38,129 nucleotides of DNA, taken from contig JAHDDU010000005.1 in the NCBI GenBank assembly GCA_020629175.1, positions 88,896 through 127,024 of the forward strand, written 5' to 3'. This stretch comes from Flavimaricola sp. (GTDB taxonomy: Bacteria; Pseudomonadota; Alphaproteobacteria; Rhodobacterales; Rhodobacteraceae). Below, in pieces: positions 7,262 through 15,637 of this stretch. How positions within the stretch are numbered: position 1 is the first letter of the stretch; each line of letters begins with the position of its first letter. The notes under the pieces are model-generated. The model made no database searches and was not told the DNA's origin. It worked only from the letters and a program-made list of their open reading frames with translations. A program made the position numbers and the translations under genes.

Positions 7262-8878
7262 ATGGATAACCTTGAAGCAGACTATGTCGTCATTGGCGCA
7301 GGCTCCGCTGGCTGTGTCCTCGCCAATCGCCTCAGCGCTGATCCGAAAAACAAAGTCATTCTGATGGAGGCAGGCGGTCGCGATCTGAACCCTTGGATCC
7401 ATATCCCTGTTGGTTATTTCAAAACGATCCACAATCCGTCCGTAGACTGGTGCTACAAGACTGAGCCTGATCCGGGTTTGAACGGACGTTCCATCGAATG
7501 GCCGCGCGGTAAGGTTCTTGGCGGCTCTTCATCTTTGAATGGCCTGCTGTATGTCCGAGGGCAACCTCAGGACTACGATCGCTGGGCGCAAATGGGCAAT
7601 CGCGGCTGGGCATGGGATGATGTGTTGCCGCTCTTCAAGCGTGCGGAAAAGAACGAACGCGGCGCGGATGATTTCCACGGCGATGACGGACCGCTGTCCG
7701 TCTCAAACATGCGCATCCAACGCCCCATCACTGACGCTTGGGTCGCCGCAGCTCAGGCTGCTGGATACAAATTCAACCCGGATTACAACGGCGCAGAACA
7801 GGAAGGCGTGGGCTTCTTTCAGCTTACGGCCAGAAATGGCCGGCGCTGTTCGTCGGCGGTGGCCTATCTCAAACCGGCCCGCGCCCGTCAGAACTTGCAA
7901 ATCATCACACATGCGCAGGCAGATCGGATCGTTATTGAGAACAACCGCGCTGTTGCCGTCAGCTATAAGGACCGCGCTGGCAAGGTTCACCAAATCAAGG
8001 CACGACGTGAAATTATCCTGTCAGGCGGAGCGATTAACTCGCCACAGCTTTTGATGCTGTCAGGTATCGGAGAGCCCGAACAGCTTGCCGAGAACGGCAT
8101 AGAGGTCGTAAAGGCGCTGCCGGGAGTTGGCAAAAATATGCAGGATCACCTGCAGGCGCGACTGGTCTACAAGTGCAACGAGCCAACCCTGAATGATGAG
8201 GTGAGCAGTCTCTATGGACAGGCGCGCATCGGTTTGAAGTATCTGATGTTCCGCTCTGGCCCCATGACCATGGCTGCAAGCCTCGCCACCGGCTTTCTTA
8301 AAACGCGGGATGATCTGGAAACGCCGGATATTCAATTCCATGTTCAGCCGCTTTCAGCCGAGAACCCCGGGAAAGGGGCGGACAAGTTTTCTGCCTTTAC
8401 GATGTCAGTGTGCCAACTGCGCCCCGAGTCAAAAGGCGAAATCCGTCTGAAATCCGGTAATCCGCGTGATTACCCAGCGATCATACCGAACTATCTGTCG
8501 ACCAAGACCGACTGCGATACGGTCGTGGCTGGCGTGAACATTGCGCGCACGATTGCACGACATGCGCCGCTGAAATCAAAGATTTCTGAAGAGTTCCGGC
8601 CCAACGCCGATCTGCCAATGGATGATTATGACGCAACGCTCGACTGGGCGCGCAACAACACCGCGTCGATTTATCACCCGACTGGAACATGCAAGATGGG
8701 ATCAGACAAGCAATCCGTCGTGGATGATCGCCTGCGGGTACACGGCATTGACGGTCTGCGAGTCGCCGATTGTTCCATCATGCCAGAGATTGTGTCAGGT
8801 AACACCAACGCCCCCGCAATTATGATCGGCGAAAAGGCGAGTGACCTGATCCTTGAGGATGCCATGGCTCTCGCCTAA
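7262..8878 (+). CDS. GMC-family FAD-dependent oxidoreductase (538 aa)
   Basis: Glucose-methanol-choline family flavoprotein, close in layout to choline dehydrogenase (BetA) and AlkJ-type alcohol dehydrogenases. The dinucleotide-binding motif GAGSAG lies at 12-17, followed by the ribose-binding EAGG near 36-39. The GMC signature GKVLGGSSSLNGLLYVRG is near 81-98, and the second signature GAINSPQLLMLSGIG is near 258-272. The catalytic pair is H472 (HPTGTCKMG) and N516 (SGNTNAP). It oxidises a primary alcohol to an aldehyde and passes electrons to the respiratory chain or oxygen. A strong GGAGG motif precedes the ATG. It is transcribed divergently from the TRAP operon, which may deliver its substrate. 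Exact alcohol unknown. Confidence 0.92.
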   Translation: MDNLEADYVVIGAGSAGCVLANRLSADPKNKVILMEAGGRDLNPWIHIPVGYFKTIHNPSVDWCYKTEPDPGLNGRSIEWPRGKVLGGSSSLNGLLYVRGQPQDYDRWAQMGNRGWAWDDVLPLFKRAEKNERGADDFHGDDGPLSVSNMRIQRPITDAWVAAAQAAGYKFNPDYNGAEQEGVGFFQLTARNGRRCSSAVAYLKPARARQNLQIITHAQADRIVIENNRAVAVSYKDRAGKVHQIKARREIILSGGAINSPQLLMLSGIGEPEQLAENGIEVVKALPGVGKNMQDHLQARLVYKCNEPTLNDEVSSLYGQARIGLKYLMFRSGPMTMAASLATGFLKTRDDLETPDIQFHVQPLSAENPGKGADKFSAFTMSVCQLRPESKGEIRLKSGNPRDYPAIIPNYLSTKTDCDTVVAGVNIARTIARHAPLKSKISEEFRPNADLPMDDYDATLDWARNNTASIYHPTGTCKMGSDKQSVVDDRLRVHGIDGLRVADCSIMPEIVSGNTNAPAIMIGEKASDLILEDAMALA

Positions 8879-8917
8879 GCGCTGGTCACCTGCCGCGGTG
8901 CATGGCAGCGTGGGCGC

Positions 8918-10294
8918 ATGACACGACTGAGCATATTGGCAACTATTCTGCTGTGCTTCGGCAGCGCTGTGTACGCCCATGCGTCGCAGCAATCGTTCGT
9001 GTTGCTTCTGCCCACCGGCCTTTACATCAGCGCGGGCGTCGCGACTGTTGCGCTGACGCTGATTGTCATCTCGGTCGTTCCGGCTCGTGTTGCACGTGCG
9101 ATCTTTGCGACGCGCGCAGTCGGGCGTAGCCGTGGTCCGAAATGGCATCTCGCCACCAGTACGCTGAGTTTTGCCTTCTTGGCGGCCCTTCTACTTGCGG
9201 GCCTCATAGGCCCGACCGATCCCACCAGGAATCCGATCCCCGCATATTTCTGGACCGGCTTTTGGATGATTGCCGTTCTGATCCAAGGTCTGCTTTTTGA
9301 CATTTGGCGGTGGATCAATCCGTGGACAGGCCCATTAGCCATTATGCGCGCCCTTGGCATCTCTCCCTTGCAACGCCCACCCCGGCACCATTGGCTGGCG
9401 ATGATCAGCCTCTTGGCGTTTGCCTATCTGATGCTTGTGTCACCGCGCTCGTCAGATCCAGCGACATTGGCGCGGGTTATCGCGGGCTATTGGATCATTC
9501 ACTTCCTGGCCGGCCTCATCATGGGCCCCGCATGGCTGCGACGGGGCGAGGCGATGGGCCTGATGATGGCAGTGTATGGCCAGCTGACAGCCTGGGCCAC
9601 GCGGTCTGGCCGCCGCCGGATCGGGCTGCCTGGCTGGCAGATATTGCGCCGACCGGCGCCGCCGACAGCACTTGCCGTTTTTATGATTGCCCTGCTCGCG
9701 ATCGGAAGTTTCGACGGGTTTTACCGCACCTTTACGTGGTTTTCGTGGACAGGGCAGAACCCGCTACAGTTTACCGGCCGTTCATCTGTGATCCTTATCT
9801 CTTCGCTGGGGCTTTTGTTTGCGCTTCCCATTCTGATCGGCCTCTACGCGGCCTGCCTCTGGGCAGGCATGGCCATGATTGGGCGACGCGATCTGGCGGG
9901 TCATGCATTTCGCGCCTTTGCTCCCGCCCTTTTGCCAATCGCCTTCGTCTATCACTTTGCTCATTACCTCCCCGCGCTTTTGGTCGAGGTGCAGGCCTTG
10001 CCGATCATTGCCAACGACCCGCTGGGCCGAGGCGCTAATCTGTTTGGGTGGAGTCATCTGCAAGTCACGACGGGTTTTTTCAACCGGCTCGACACTGTCC
10101 GCCCGATTTGGTTGGCGCAGGCCGGGATGGTTGTTGCGGGCCATGTCATCGCCATCTTGCTCAGCCACGTCATCGCCCTTCGGTTACTGCCGCGTCACCG
10201 TGACGCTGCGATCAGCCAGTTGCCGATTGCAATCTTCATGATCCTCTACACGCTGTTTGGCCTGTGGCTTTTGGCGAGTCCGCAGGGTGCCTAA
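8918..10294 (+). CDS. Multi-pass membrane protein, possibly related to 'fenitrothion hydrolase' annotated proteins (458 aa)
   Basis: Predicted signal peptide or first helix (residues 1-22, ending in YAHA), then about ten hydrophobic segments separated by short Arg-rich loops. The segment HASQQSFVLLLPTGLYISAGVATVALTLIVIS after the signal resembles proteins in alphaproteobacteria that carry the database label fenitrothion hydrolase, an organophosphate-hydrolase annotation. That resemblance is from memory and weak. No metal-ligand cluster typical of a phosphotriesterase is evident. The gene starts 39 bases after the GMC stop and has no clear Shine-Dalgarno motif. It may form a transcription unit with the GMC gene upstream or the ABC transporter downstream. 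Function unknown. Confidence 0.6.
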   Translation: MTRLSILATILLCFGSAVYAHASQQSFVLLLPTGLYISAGVATVALTLIVISVVPARVARAIFATRAVGRSRGPKWHLATSTLSFAFLAALLLAGLIGPTDPTRNPIPAYFWTGFWMIAVLIQGLLFDIWRWINPWTGPLAIMRALGISPLQRPPRHHWLAMISLLAFAYLMLVSPRSSDPATLARVIAGYWIIHFLAGLIMGPAWLRRGEAMGLMMAVYGQLTAWATRSGRRRIGLPGWQILRRPAPPTALAVFMIALLAIGSFDGFYRTFTWFSWTGQNPLQFTGRSSVILISSLGLLFALPILIGLYAACLWAGMAMIGRRDLAGHAFRAFAPALLPIAFVYHFAHYLPALLVEVQALPIIANDPLGRGANLFGWSHLQVTTGFFNRLDTVRPIWLAQAGMVVAGHVIAILLSHVIALRLLPRHRDAAISQLPIAIFMILYTLFGLWLLASPQGA

Positions 10295-10339
10295 TCCTTT
10301 ACGGATTGCATCGTGTGTGCCACCATCCTCCCAGCCAAA

Positions 10340-10353
10340 CGCGATAAATCGCG
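10340..10353. promoter_or_regulatory. Palindrome upstream of the ABC binding-protein gene
   Basis: CGCGAT-AA-ATCGCG, a perfect 6-bp inverted repeat with a 2-base centre, lies 26 bases before the start codon of the substrate-binding protein. It could be an operator or a small hairpin in the leader. Only the symmetry supports it. Confidence 0.3.
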
Positions 10354-10379
10354 CATTGATTGCAACAGGGAACCGGACC

Positions 10380-11672
10380 ATGACCAAGCTCATCACACCC
10401 GACACCAGCCTCAAAACACCAACACGCCGCGCAGCCCTCAAGGGCCTGGGCGCCGCTGCTACACTTCCGCTTTGGGCGCGTTACGCGCAGGCGCAAACAT
10501 CCGAGCCGATCAAACTGGGCTTTCAGATGCACGCAACGGGCATCGGGGCGGCCTATGGCCGCTGGTACGACCGGACCTCTCGCGCTGCTGTGGCCAAGAT
10601 CAACGCAAGCGGCGGCATCAACGGGCGCGAGGTGGAGCTGATCACCGAAGACGACGGCACGGACCCAGCCCGCGGTGCCGAGGCGTTGGAGAAATTCGCC
10701 AACCAGCATGGCTGTGACGCCGCCTTTGGTACTCTGTTTTCGCACGTTGTCATCGGATCGGCCCCCCGGGCGGGCGAGCTAAAGCTGCCCTACTATGTGG
10801 TCAGCGAAGGGCATCACGTCGCCTCTGGCATCCTGAACCGCTATACCCTACAGCCCGGCATCACCGATGTGCGCAGCCAAATTCAGGCGATGGCGCCCTT
10901 TGTGGCCGAAAATCTGGGCAAGAAGGTCACGATGATCTACCCCGATTTCGCGTTTGGCTATGATCACCGCGATTACTTTTCTGAGGCGATTGTGGCTCAG
11001 GGCGGTGAGATGGCCGCAACCATCGCGATCCCTCCGACGGAGACATCGTTCACTCGCTATTTCAGCCAGATCCCCCGCGATACCGAGGTGTTGTATCACG
11101 TAATGGTGGGCCCTGCGGTTCTGACATTCGTCAAGGAGCTGGGCGAATTCTTTGGTGGGCGCGGGCCAGAAATGATCGGCTTTATCGACAGCCTAGAGGC
11201 CGTCGATCTCGCCTCCCCCGGTCTTGAGTTTCTCGAAGGCTCGCATTTCTGGGAAGGCAACCCACGCTACGCTCAAGAGAACCAATCCGAATACGATGTG
11301 GCCTATCGCGCGGCCGTCGGCGTCGACAACAATGGCGCGAGCCTGACCGATCCCTCCGACGTGTCAACCTATGCGCATATGTTCGGTTGCTGGGAAACGC
11401 TGCACATCATGTGTGATGCGATGGTGGCCTCAGGCTATCGCGGCCCGCAGGACCGTGCGGCCATGATCGAAGCGACCGAAGCAATGACAACCATGGATCA
11501 CAGCATGGCGCACCCGCAGGGGCCGAAGCTGTTCAATGGGAAAACCCACCAGACCTTCGGCCAGCAATACATCACCAAGGTCGAGGACGGTCGCCTGAAC
11601 CTTGTGCACACCACTTCCATCGAGGATGGCCTCTACGACGATCCGGTCGATTACACGACGCAGTCGTTCTAA
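10380..11672 (+). CDS. Branched-chain-type ABC transporter substrate-binding protein (430 aa)
   Basis: Periplasmic binding protein of the type 1 fold used by Liv/Urt/Fmd-type importers. The N-terminus has a Tat-like signal, TRRAALKGLGAAATLPL at residues 15-31, ending near AQA. The mature protein opens with EPIKLGFQMHATG and continues with the family pattern INASGGINGREVELITEDDGTDP, in which the second substrate and the Asp-rich strand are typical. The ATG at 10380 is preferred to an upstream in-frame ATG because it begins the signal peptide directly. It leads a five-gene importer operon. The ligand is not evident. The convergent nicotinate-type operon next door makes an N-heterocycle or its carboxylate a reasonable guess. 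Confidence 0.92.
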   Translation: MTKLITPDTSLKTPTRRAALKGLGAAATLPLWARYAQAQTSEPIKLGFQMHATGIGAAYGRWYDRTSRAAVAKINASGGINGREVELITEDDGTDPARGAEALEKFANQHGCDAAFGTLFSHVVIGSAPRAGELKLPYYVVSEGHHVASGILNRYTLQPGITDVRSQIQAMAPFVAENLGKKVTMIYPDFAFGYDHRDYFSEAIVAQGGEMAATIAIPPTETSFTRYFSQIPRDTEVLYHVMVGPAVLTFVKELGEFFGGRGPEMIGFIDSLEAVDLASPGLEFLEGSHFWEGNPRYAQENQSEYDVAYRAAVGVDNNGASLTDPSDVSTYAHMFGCWETLHIMCDAMVASGYRGPQDRAAMIEATEAMTTMDHSMAHPQGPKLFNGKTHQTFGQQYITKVEDGRLNLVHTTSIEDGLYDDPVDYTTQSF

Positions 11673-11682
11673 GCTCACCAGG

Positions 11683-12630
11683 ATGGGGTACGTTTGGCAA
11701 TTGTGGGCCGACGGGCCAACGATCCTAATTGCGCTGTTCGAAGGCGCGTTGCTCGCCGCCGTTCTGGCACTGATGGCGGCGGGCCTCAGCCTCGTGTTCG
11801 GTGTGATGCGGGTGGTCAATGTGGCCCACGGCGAGTTCTACATGCTGGGCGCCGTTGCTGCGTGGTTCATTGCAAGCCAGATCGGCGGCAGCCCCGCGGT
11901 CTCTTTTGTTGCTGCCCTCATTGTCGCACCGCTCCTTGTCGGCGCTCTGGCTGCGATGATCGACATCACCGTGATCAAAAAGGTGAACTACGATCCAGAG
12001 CGGACCATCGTTGCCACCATCGGCCTGCTTTATATCATCCAGCAAGGCACCTTGATGGGCTTTGGCGCGGTCCCGCGTGCAGTAGAGCCGCCTTTTGACC
12101 ACCGGATCGCCATCCCTTGGTGGGAAAAGGTCGATGGCGTATGGGAAATGTACTGGCCTTGGGGCCTGTCAATTTCCACCTACAAAGTGTTCGTCATCGT
12201 CGCCGCTATCGTCATCATCAGCGCCCTTCGTTATGCAATGACCCATTCGAAGGCTGGCCTGATCATGCGCGCCACACAGCTCGACAGTGAAACGGCGCAA
12301 GCCTTCGGCATCCCTGTGGGCCGGGTCTATGCAGGCGTTTTTGGCGTCGGCTGCGGGCTAGCCGCCCTTGCCGGCGTGTTGATCTTGCCGATCCAACAGG
12401 CGCATTACCTCATGGGCGGCGAAGCGCTCCTCTCGTCGTTTATCGTTGTGATCATCGGCGGCTTGGGCTCTTTCGGCGGCACGATTATCGCCGCCATCAT
12501 CATCGGTATGACGGATTCAATCCTGACGATTTTCTTTTCGCCCATCATTGCCAAAATCGTGGCCACGCTCCTCGTAGCCCTCGTACTTGTCTTCAAACCC
12601 ACCGGCCTTTTCGGGACCAAACGGCAATGA
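11683..12630 (+). CDS. Branched-chain-type ABC transporter permease, LivH family (315 aa)
   Basis: Inner-membrane permease with about eight hydrophobic segments and the LivH hallmark near the N-terminus: LALMAAGLSLVFGVMRVVNVAHGEFYMLGA at about 25-55. The C-terminal ATPase-coupling region with the family pattern MRATQLDSETAQAFGIPVGRVYAGVFGVG lies near 197-225. The ATG at 11683 is taken as the start; its ribosome-binding site is poor (AGG immediately adjacent), so the exact start is not certain. Only 10 bases separate it from the binding-protein stop. Its own stop overlaps the next start (ATGA). Confidence 0.9.
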   Translation: MGYVWQLWADGPTILIALFEGALLAAVLALMAAGLSLVFGVMRVVNVAHGEFYMLGAVAAWFIASQIGGSPAVSFVAALIVAPLLVGALAAMIDITVIKKVNYDPERTIVATIGLLYIIQQGTLMGFGAVPRAVEPPFDHRIAIPWWEKVDGVWEMYWPWGLSISTYKVFVIVAAIVIISALRYAMTHSKAGLIMRATQLDSETAQAFGIPVGRVYAGVFGVGCGLAALAGVLILPIQQAHYLMGGEALLSSFIVVIIGGLGSFGGTIIAAIIIGMTDSILTIFFSPIIAKIVATLLVALVLVFKPTGLFGTKRQ

Positions 12631-13571
12631 GCGTCACCGCCAAGACACTCTCTTTACATCTGGGACTGATCGCGGTGCTATTCGCGCTGCAATTTATCCT
12701 GGGCCCTTATCAACAAGGCAACATTGCCCGCATTATGGTCCTTGCGACCTATGCCATTGGCTACAATGTGCTGTTTGGCTACACGGGCCTGCTCTCGTTG
12801 GGACACGCAATGTTTTTCTGCGCGGGCATGTATGGGCTGGCGATCCCAATGTACCACTTCTCAGTCCCGGCCGAACTTGCCTTTCTCATGGCACTCGCCA
12901 TCGGCGCAGGCTTTTCGCTTTTGGTTGGTCTATTGGCGCTCAGGACCATCGGCGTCGCCTTTATGATCGTGACATTAATGTTTGCGCAGGCGGTCTACCT
13001 CATCATCCTGTACGCCGCAGAATGGACCCGAGGCGACGAAGGTTTTGTGCTTGTTCAATCCACCCGAACGCTGTTTGGCGTCGATCTGACGGACGACACA
13101 GCAAAATACGCAGCAGCCCTCGTGCTCTTCGCCACAGCCCTCCTCTTCACGCTTTGGCTGGTGCGCGCGCCCACAGGGCGGGTGCTGATCGCTGTCCGCG
13201 AGAACGAGGATCGCGCCAGTCTCCTTGGTTATGACATCCACCGACACAAGCTCATCGCGGTGGTCATTTCCGGCACAATCTCGGCAGCGGCAGGGGCGGG
13301 ATACGCCCTCCTCTTTGGCAACACGGGCAGCACATTCGCCACCGTTCAATATTCCATCCTTCCACTGCTCTGGGTGCTGCTGGGCGGCGCGGGCACTGTC
13401 CTCGGTCCGTTTCTCGGCACCCTGTTCATGTATTACCTCATTGATTATGCGGCCGACGTCACAAACGCTTATATGCTCATCGCGGGGGCGGCCCTCGTCG
13501 CCCTCACACTCTTTGCACCAACCGGAATCGCAGGCACGGTCCGCAAACACCTGTGGCGGTGGCTGCCTTGA
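12627..13571 (+). CDS. Branched-chain-type ABC transporter permease, LivM family (314 aa)
   Basis: Second permease of the importer, of the LivM type. It contains the conserved YAIGYNVLFGYTGLLSLGHAMFF-like segment near residues 41-65 and the coupling region TGRVLIAVRENEDRASLLGYD near 185-205, with about nine hydrophobic helices. The ATG overlaps the livH-like stop by 4 bases. The gene has the normal length, shows no frameshift and is followed directly by the two ATPase genes. Confidence 0.92.
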   Translation: MSVTAKTLSLHLGLIAVLFALQFILGPYQQGNIARIMVLATYAIGYNVLFGYTGLLSLGHAMFFCAGMYGLAIPMYHFSVPAELAFLMALAIGAGFSLLVGLLALRTIGVAFMIVTLMFAQAVYLIILYAAEWTRGDEGFVLVQSTRTLFGVDLTDDTAKYAAALVLFATALLFTLWLVRAPTGRVLIAVRENEDRASLLGYDIHRHKLIAVVISGTISAAAGAGYALLFGNTGSTFATVQYSILPLLWVLLGGAGTVLGPFLGTLFMYYLIDYAADVTNAYMLIAGAALVALTLFAPTGIAGTVRKHLWRWLP

Positions 13572-13573
13572 CG

Positions 13574-14293
13574 ATGCTTTTACAAACTCATGGTCTGTCT
13601 CGGTACTTCGCAGGCATCACCGCCAACGAAGATGTGGACTTTGACCTTCAAAAGGGCGAAATCCGCGCGCTGATCGGCCCCAATGGGGCAGGCAAGACGA
13701 CTTTTACCTCGATGGTCATCGGACGACTTGCACCCTCCAAAGGATCGATCATTTTTGAGGGGCAGGACATTACGCATCTGCCAGCGCATGAGCGTGTCCG
13801 ACTTGGGATGGCCTACACGTTTCAAATCACCTCGGTCTTTGCCAATTTGTCGGTTTTCGAGAATGTCGCGCTCGCCGCGCGACGCAAAATGCGCGCGAAG
13901 GATGCGACCCTGACGGCCCACGTGACCGAGCTGTTAGAGAAAGTCGGCCTCGCCGGGCGCGGCGAAGACCTCGCCTCCGACCTATCATATGGTCACCAGC
14001 GCTTGCTCGAGATCGCCATGGGCCTTGCCAGCGCGCCCAAGCTCTTGATCCTCGACGAGCCGACCCAGGGGCTGGCCGAAGCCGAGATTGCCGCCTTCAA
14101 GTCTCTCGTCCGCAGCCTTGTGCCGGAAACAACAGTGCTGCTGATCGAGCACAATATGAGCGTCGTGATGGAATTGGCGGATACGATCACGGTGCTCAAT
14201 GCAGGACAAACACTCGCCTTTGGAACGCCCTCAGAAGTACAGGCAAACGCCGCCGTCCAATCCGCCTATCTGGGAGGGTCAGAAGATGCTTGA
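13574..14293 (+). CDS. Branched-chain-type ABC transporter ATP-binding protein, LivG family (239 aa)
   Basis: ABC ATPase with Walker A GPNGAGKTT (about 36-44), a signature region reading LSYGHQ instead of the canonical LSGGQ (a common LivG/UrtD variant), and Walker B LLILDEPTQGL. The LivG-type sequence YTFQITSVFANLSVFENV follows the first domain. The ATG at 13574 is used; a GTG at 13553 inside the end of the permease gene is an alternative that would add seven residues. The stop overlaps the start of the second ATPase by 8 bases. Confidence 0.92.
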   Translation: MLLQTHGLSRYFAGITANEDVDFDLQKGEIRALIGPNGAGKTTFTSMVIGRLAPSKGSIIFEGQDITHLPAHERVRLGMAYTFQITSVFANLSVFENVALAARRKMRAKDATLTAHVTELLEKVGLAGRGEDLASDLSYGHQRLLEIAMGLASAPKLLILDEPTQGLAEAEIAAFKSLVRSLVPETTVLLIEHNMSVVMELADTITVLNAGQTLAFGTPSEVQANAAVQSAYLGGSEDA

Positions 14294-14981
14294 GGTACGA
14301 AGCATCAATGTCGCCTACGGCCCCGTACCCGTCCTTCGGGATCTGTCTCTCACAGCAAATCAAGGCGAAATCCTCTGCCTGCTGGGCCGCAACGGCGCGG
14401 GGAAGACCACAACGATGAAGGCCATCATGGGCCTTTTGCCGGTGACTGCGGGCACCGTTACGTTCCAAGGCAACACCATCTCAAATGTCCCAGCCCACAT
14501 CGTCCCCACGCATGGGATCGGTTACATTCCCCAAGGGCGCAAACTGTTTGGCGAATTGACGGTCGCAGAAAACCTCGCCGTTGGCCTGCAGACCCGAAAG
14601 TCTCCCCAAAGGGTGATGGATGCAGCGCTTGATATGTTTCCCGCCCTGAAAACTCGGCTTAATCAACGGTCCGAAACTTTGTCGGGTGGCGAACAAACAA
14701 TGCTGACCGTGGCTCGCGCGCTCTGCGTCGACCCGCACCTGTTGCTGCTTGACGAGCCAACAGAAGGCCTGCAGCCCTCCATGATCAAAGCCATCCGTGA
14801 CGCCATCCTGCAGCTGCGGCGCGACGGCAAAGCCATCATCCTTGTCGAACAGCGGATGGACTCAGTTCTCGCGGTGGCCGATCGCGTGGCCTTCATTGAA
14901 CAAGGACAGATCGTCGAAACGACGGACGGCGACAGTCTCCGCGCCAACCCCTCACTTCTGCGCGCCCGCCTCGGGGTCTAG
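14286..14981 (+). CDS. Branched-chain-type ABC transporter ATP-binding protein, LivF family (231 aa)
   Basis: Second ATPase of the importer. Walker A is GRNGAGKTT (about 35-43), the LivF marker is GIGYIPQGRKLFGELTVAENL, the signature is LSGGEQ and Walker B is LLLLDEPTEGLQP. The ATG at 14286 follows a GGGAGGG motif by 7 bases and lies inside the last codons of the preceding ATPase gene. It ends the importer operon and faces the nicotinate-type operon convergently across a GC-rich hairpin. Confidence 0.93.
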   Translation: MLEVRSINVAYGPVPVLRDLSLTANQGEILCLLGRNGAGKTTTMKAIMGLLPVTAGTVTFQGNTISNVPAHIVPTHGIGYIPQGRKLFGELTVAENLAVGLQTRKSPQRVMDAALDMFPALKTRLNQRSETLSGGEQTMLTVARALCVDPHLLLLDEPTEGLQPSMIKAIRDAILQLRRDGKAIILVEQRMDSVLAVADRVAFIEQGQIVETTDGDSLRANPSLLRARLGV

Positions 14982-14989
14982 CCCCTCAT

Positions 14990-15035
14990 CTCATCTTGCT
15001 CAAAATACCTCGGGGTCCGGGGCAGTGCCCCGGCC
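14990..15035. terminator. GC-rich hairpin element of Rhodobacterales intergenic type, between convergent operons
   Basis: A perfect 7-bp stem CCGGGGC-AGT-GCCCCGG (15017-15033) is preceded by CTTGCTCAAAATACCTCGGGG. This A-rich lead plus C/G palindrome is a widespread intergenic element in Rhodobacterales genomes, recalled from general knowledge. Here it separates the convergent importer and dehydrogenase operons and probably acts as a bidirectional terminator. There is no long T-tract. Confidence 0.65.
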
Positions 15036-15052
15036 AGCACTTGCAAAACGCG

Positions 15053-15637
15053 CTACCGCAAACCGTCTGTCCCCTCAGCATCTGCATGGGTCAGCCCCCC
15101 AACCCGCGGCAAGGGCCGTCCGCTGTCGGTCACAGCCACAGCAACGAGTATCTCGTTCGCGCGCGGTGCATCGTTCATCCGCACCTCGACGCCATCAAAA
15201 TGCGAGCGCACATAGGCCGCGTCCTTGTGGCCAAGTGGCACGTCAAGGTCTTGACCCGGTCCGCCCATCTTTTTTGACGACGGGACGAGCGCCGCTCCTT
15301 TCTCAACAGCCGCGCGGAGGGGCGCGCCAAGTTTGGGGTGCAAAATGGCAGCGGCGTGCTCCAGCTCGCCAGACTCACCCACCATCGCGGCTTTGCCATA
15401 GCTTTCGGCCTGCTCGGGCGCGATGCCAAGTGCGACAACACACTTCCTTCCCAACAAACCCCCAAGCTCTGCGCCAATTTCCATTAGCGCTGACAGATCT
15501 TCTTCATAGCGACCCGCGAAGGGATTACGGATGACTGCCACAGCCACCGCTTTGCGCGTCGCGGGTGTGACCGGCCGTCCCATCTCGAGATGGGTTTCTT
15601 CTACCCAAACGGCGGTCTTTCTGATCTCGGCGGTCAT
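15053..15637 (-). CDS. 'Amino acid synthesis' family protein (PF06684), paralog A (194 aa)
   Basis: Small soluble protein of the PF06684 family. The family name rests on old genetic inference and no biochemical role is established. The core pattern is IRNPFAGRYEEDLSALMEIGAELGGLLG (about 36-63), then ESYGKAAMVGESGELEHAAAILHP (98-121) and VPLGHKDAAYVRSHFDGVEVRMNDAPRANEILVAVAV (134-170). It is a clear paralog of the gene directly upstream, with which it shares these three blocks, and overlaps it by 4 bases (ATGA). It is the last gene of the six-gene nicotinate-type operon, so a role in that pathway is the best inference. Together the two may form a heteromer. Confidence 0.85.
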   Translation of the reverse strand: MTAEIRKTAVWVEETHLEMGRPVTPATRKAVAVAVIRNPFAGRYEEDLSALMEIGAELGGLLGRKCVVALGIAPEQAESYGKAAMVGESGELEHAAAILHPKLGAPLRAAVEKGAALVPSSKKMGGPGQDLDVPLGHKDAAYVRSHFDGVEVRMNDAPRANEILVAVAVTDSGRPLPRVGGLTHADAEGTDGLR

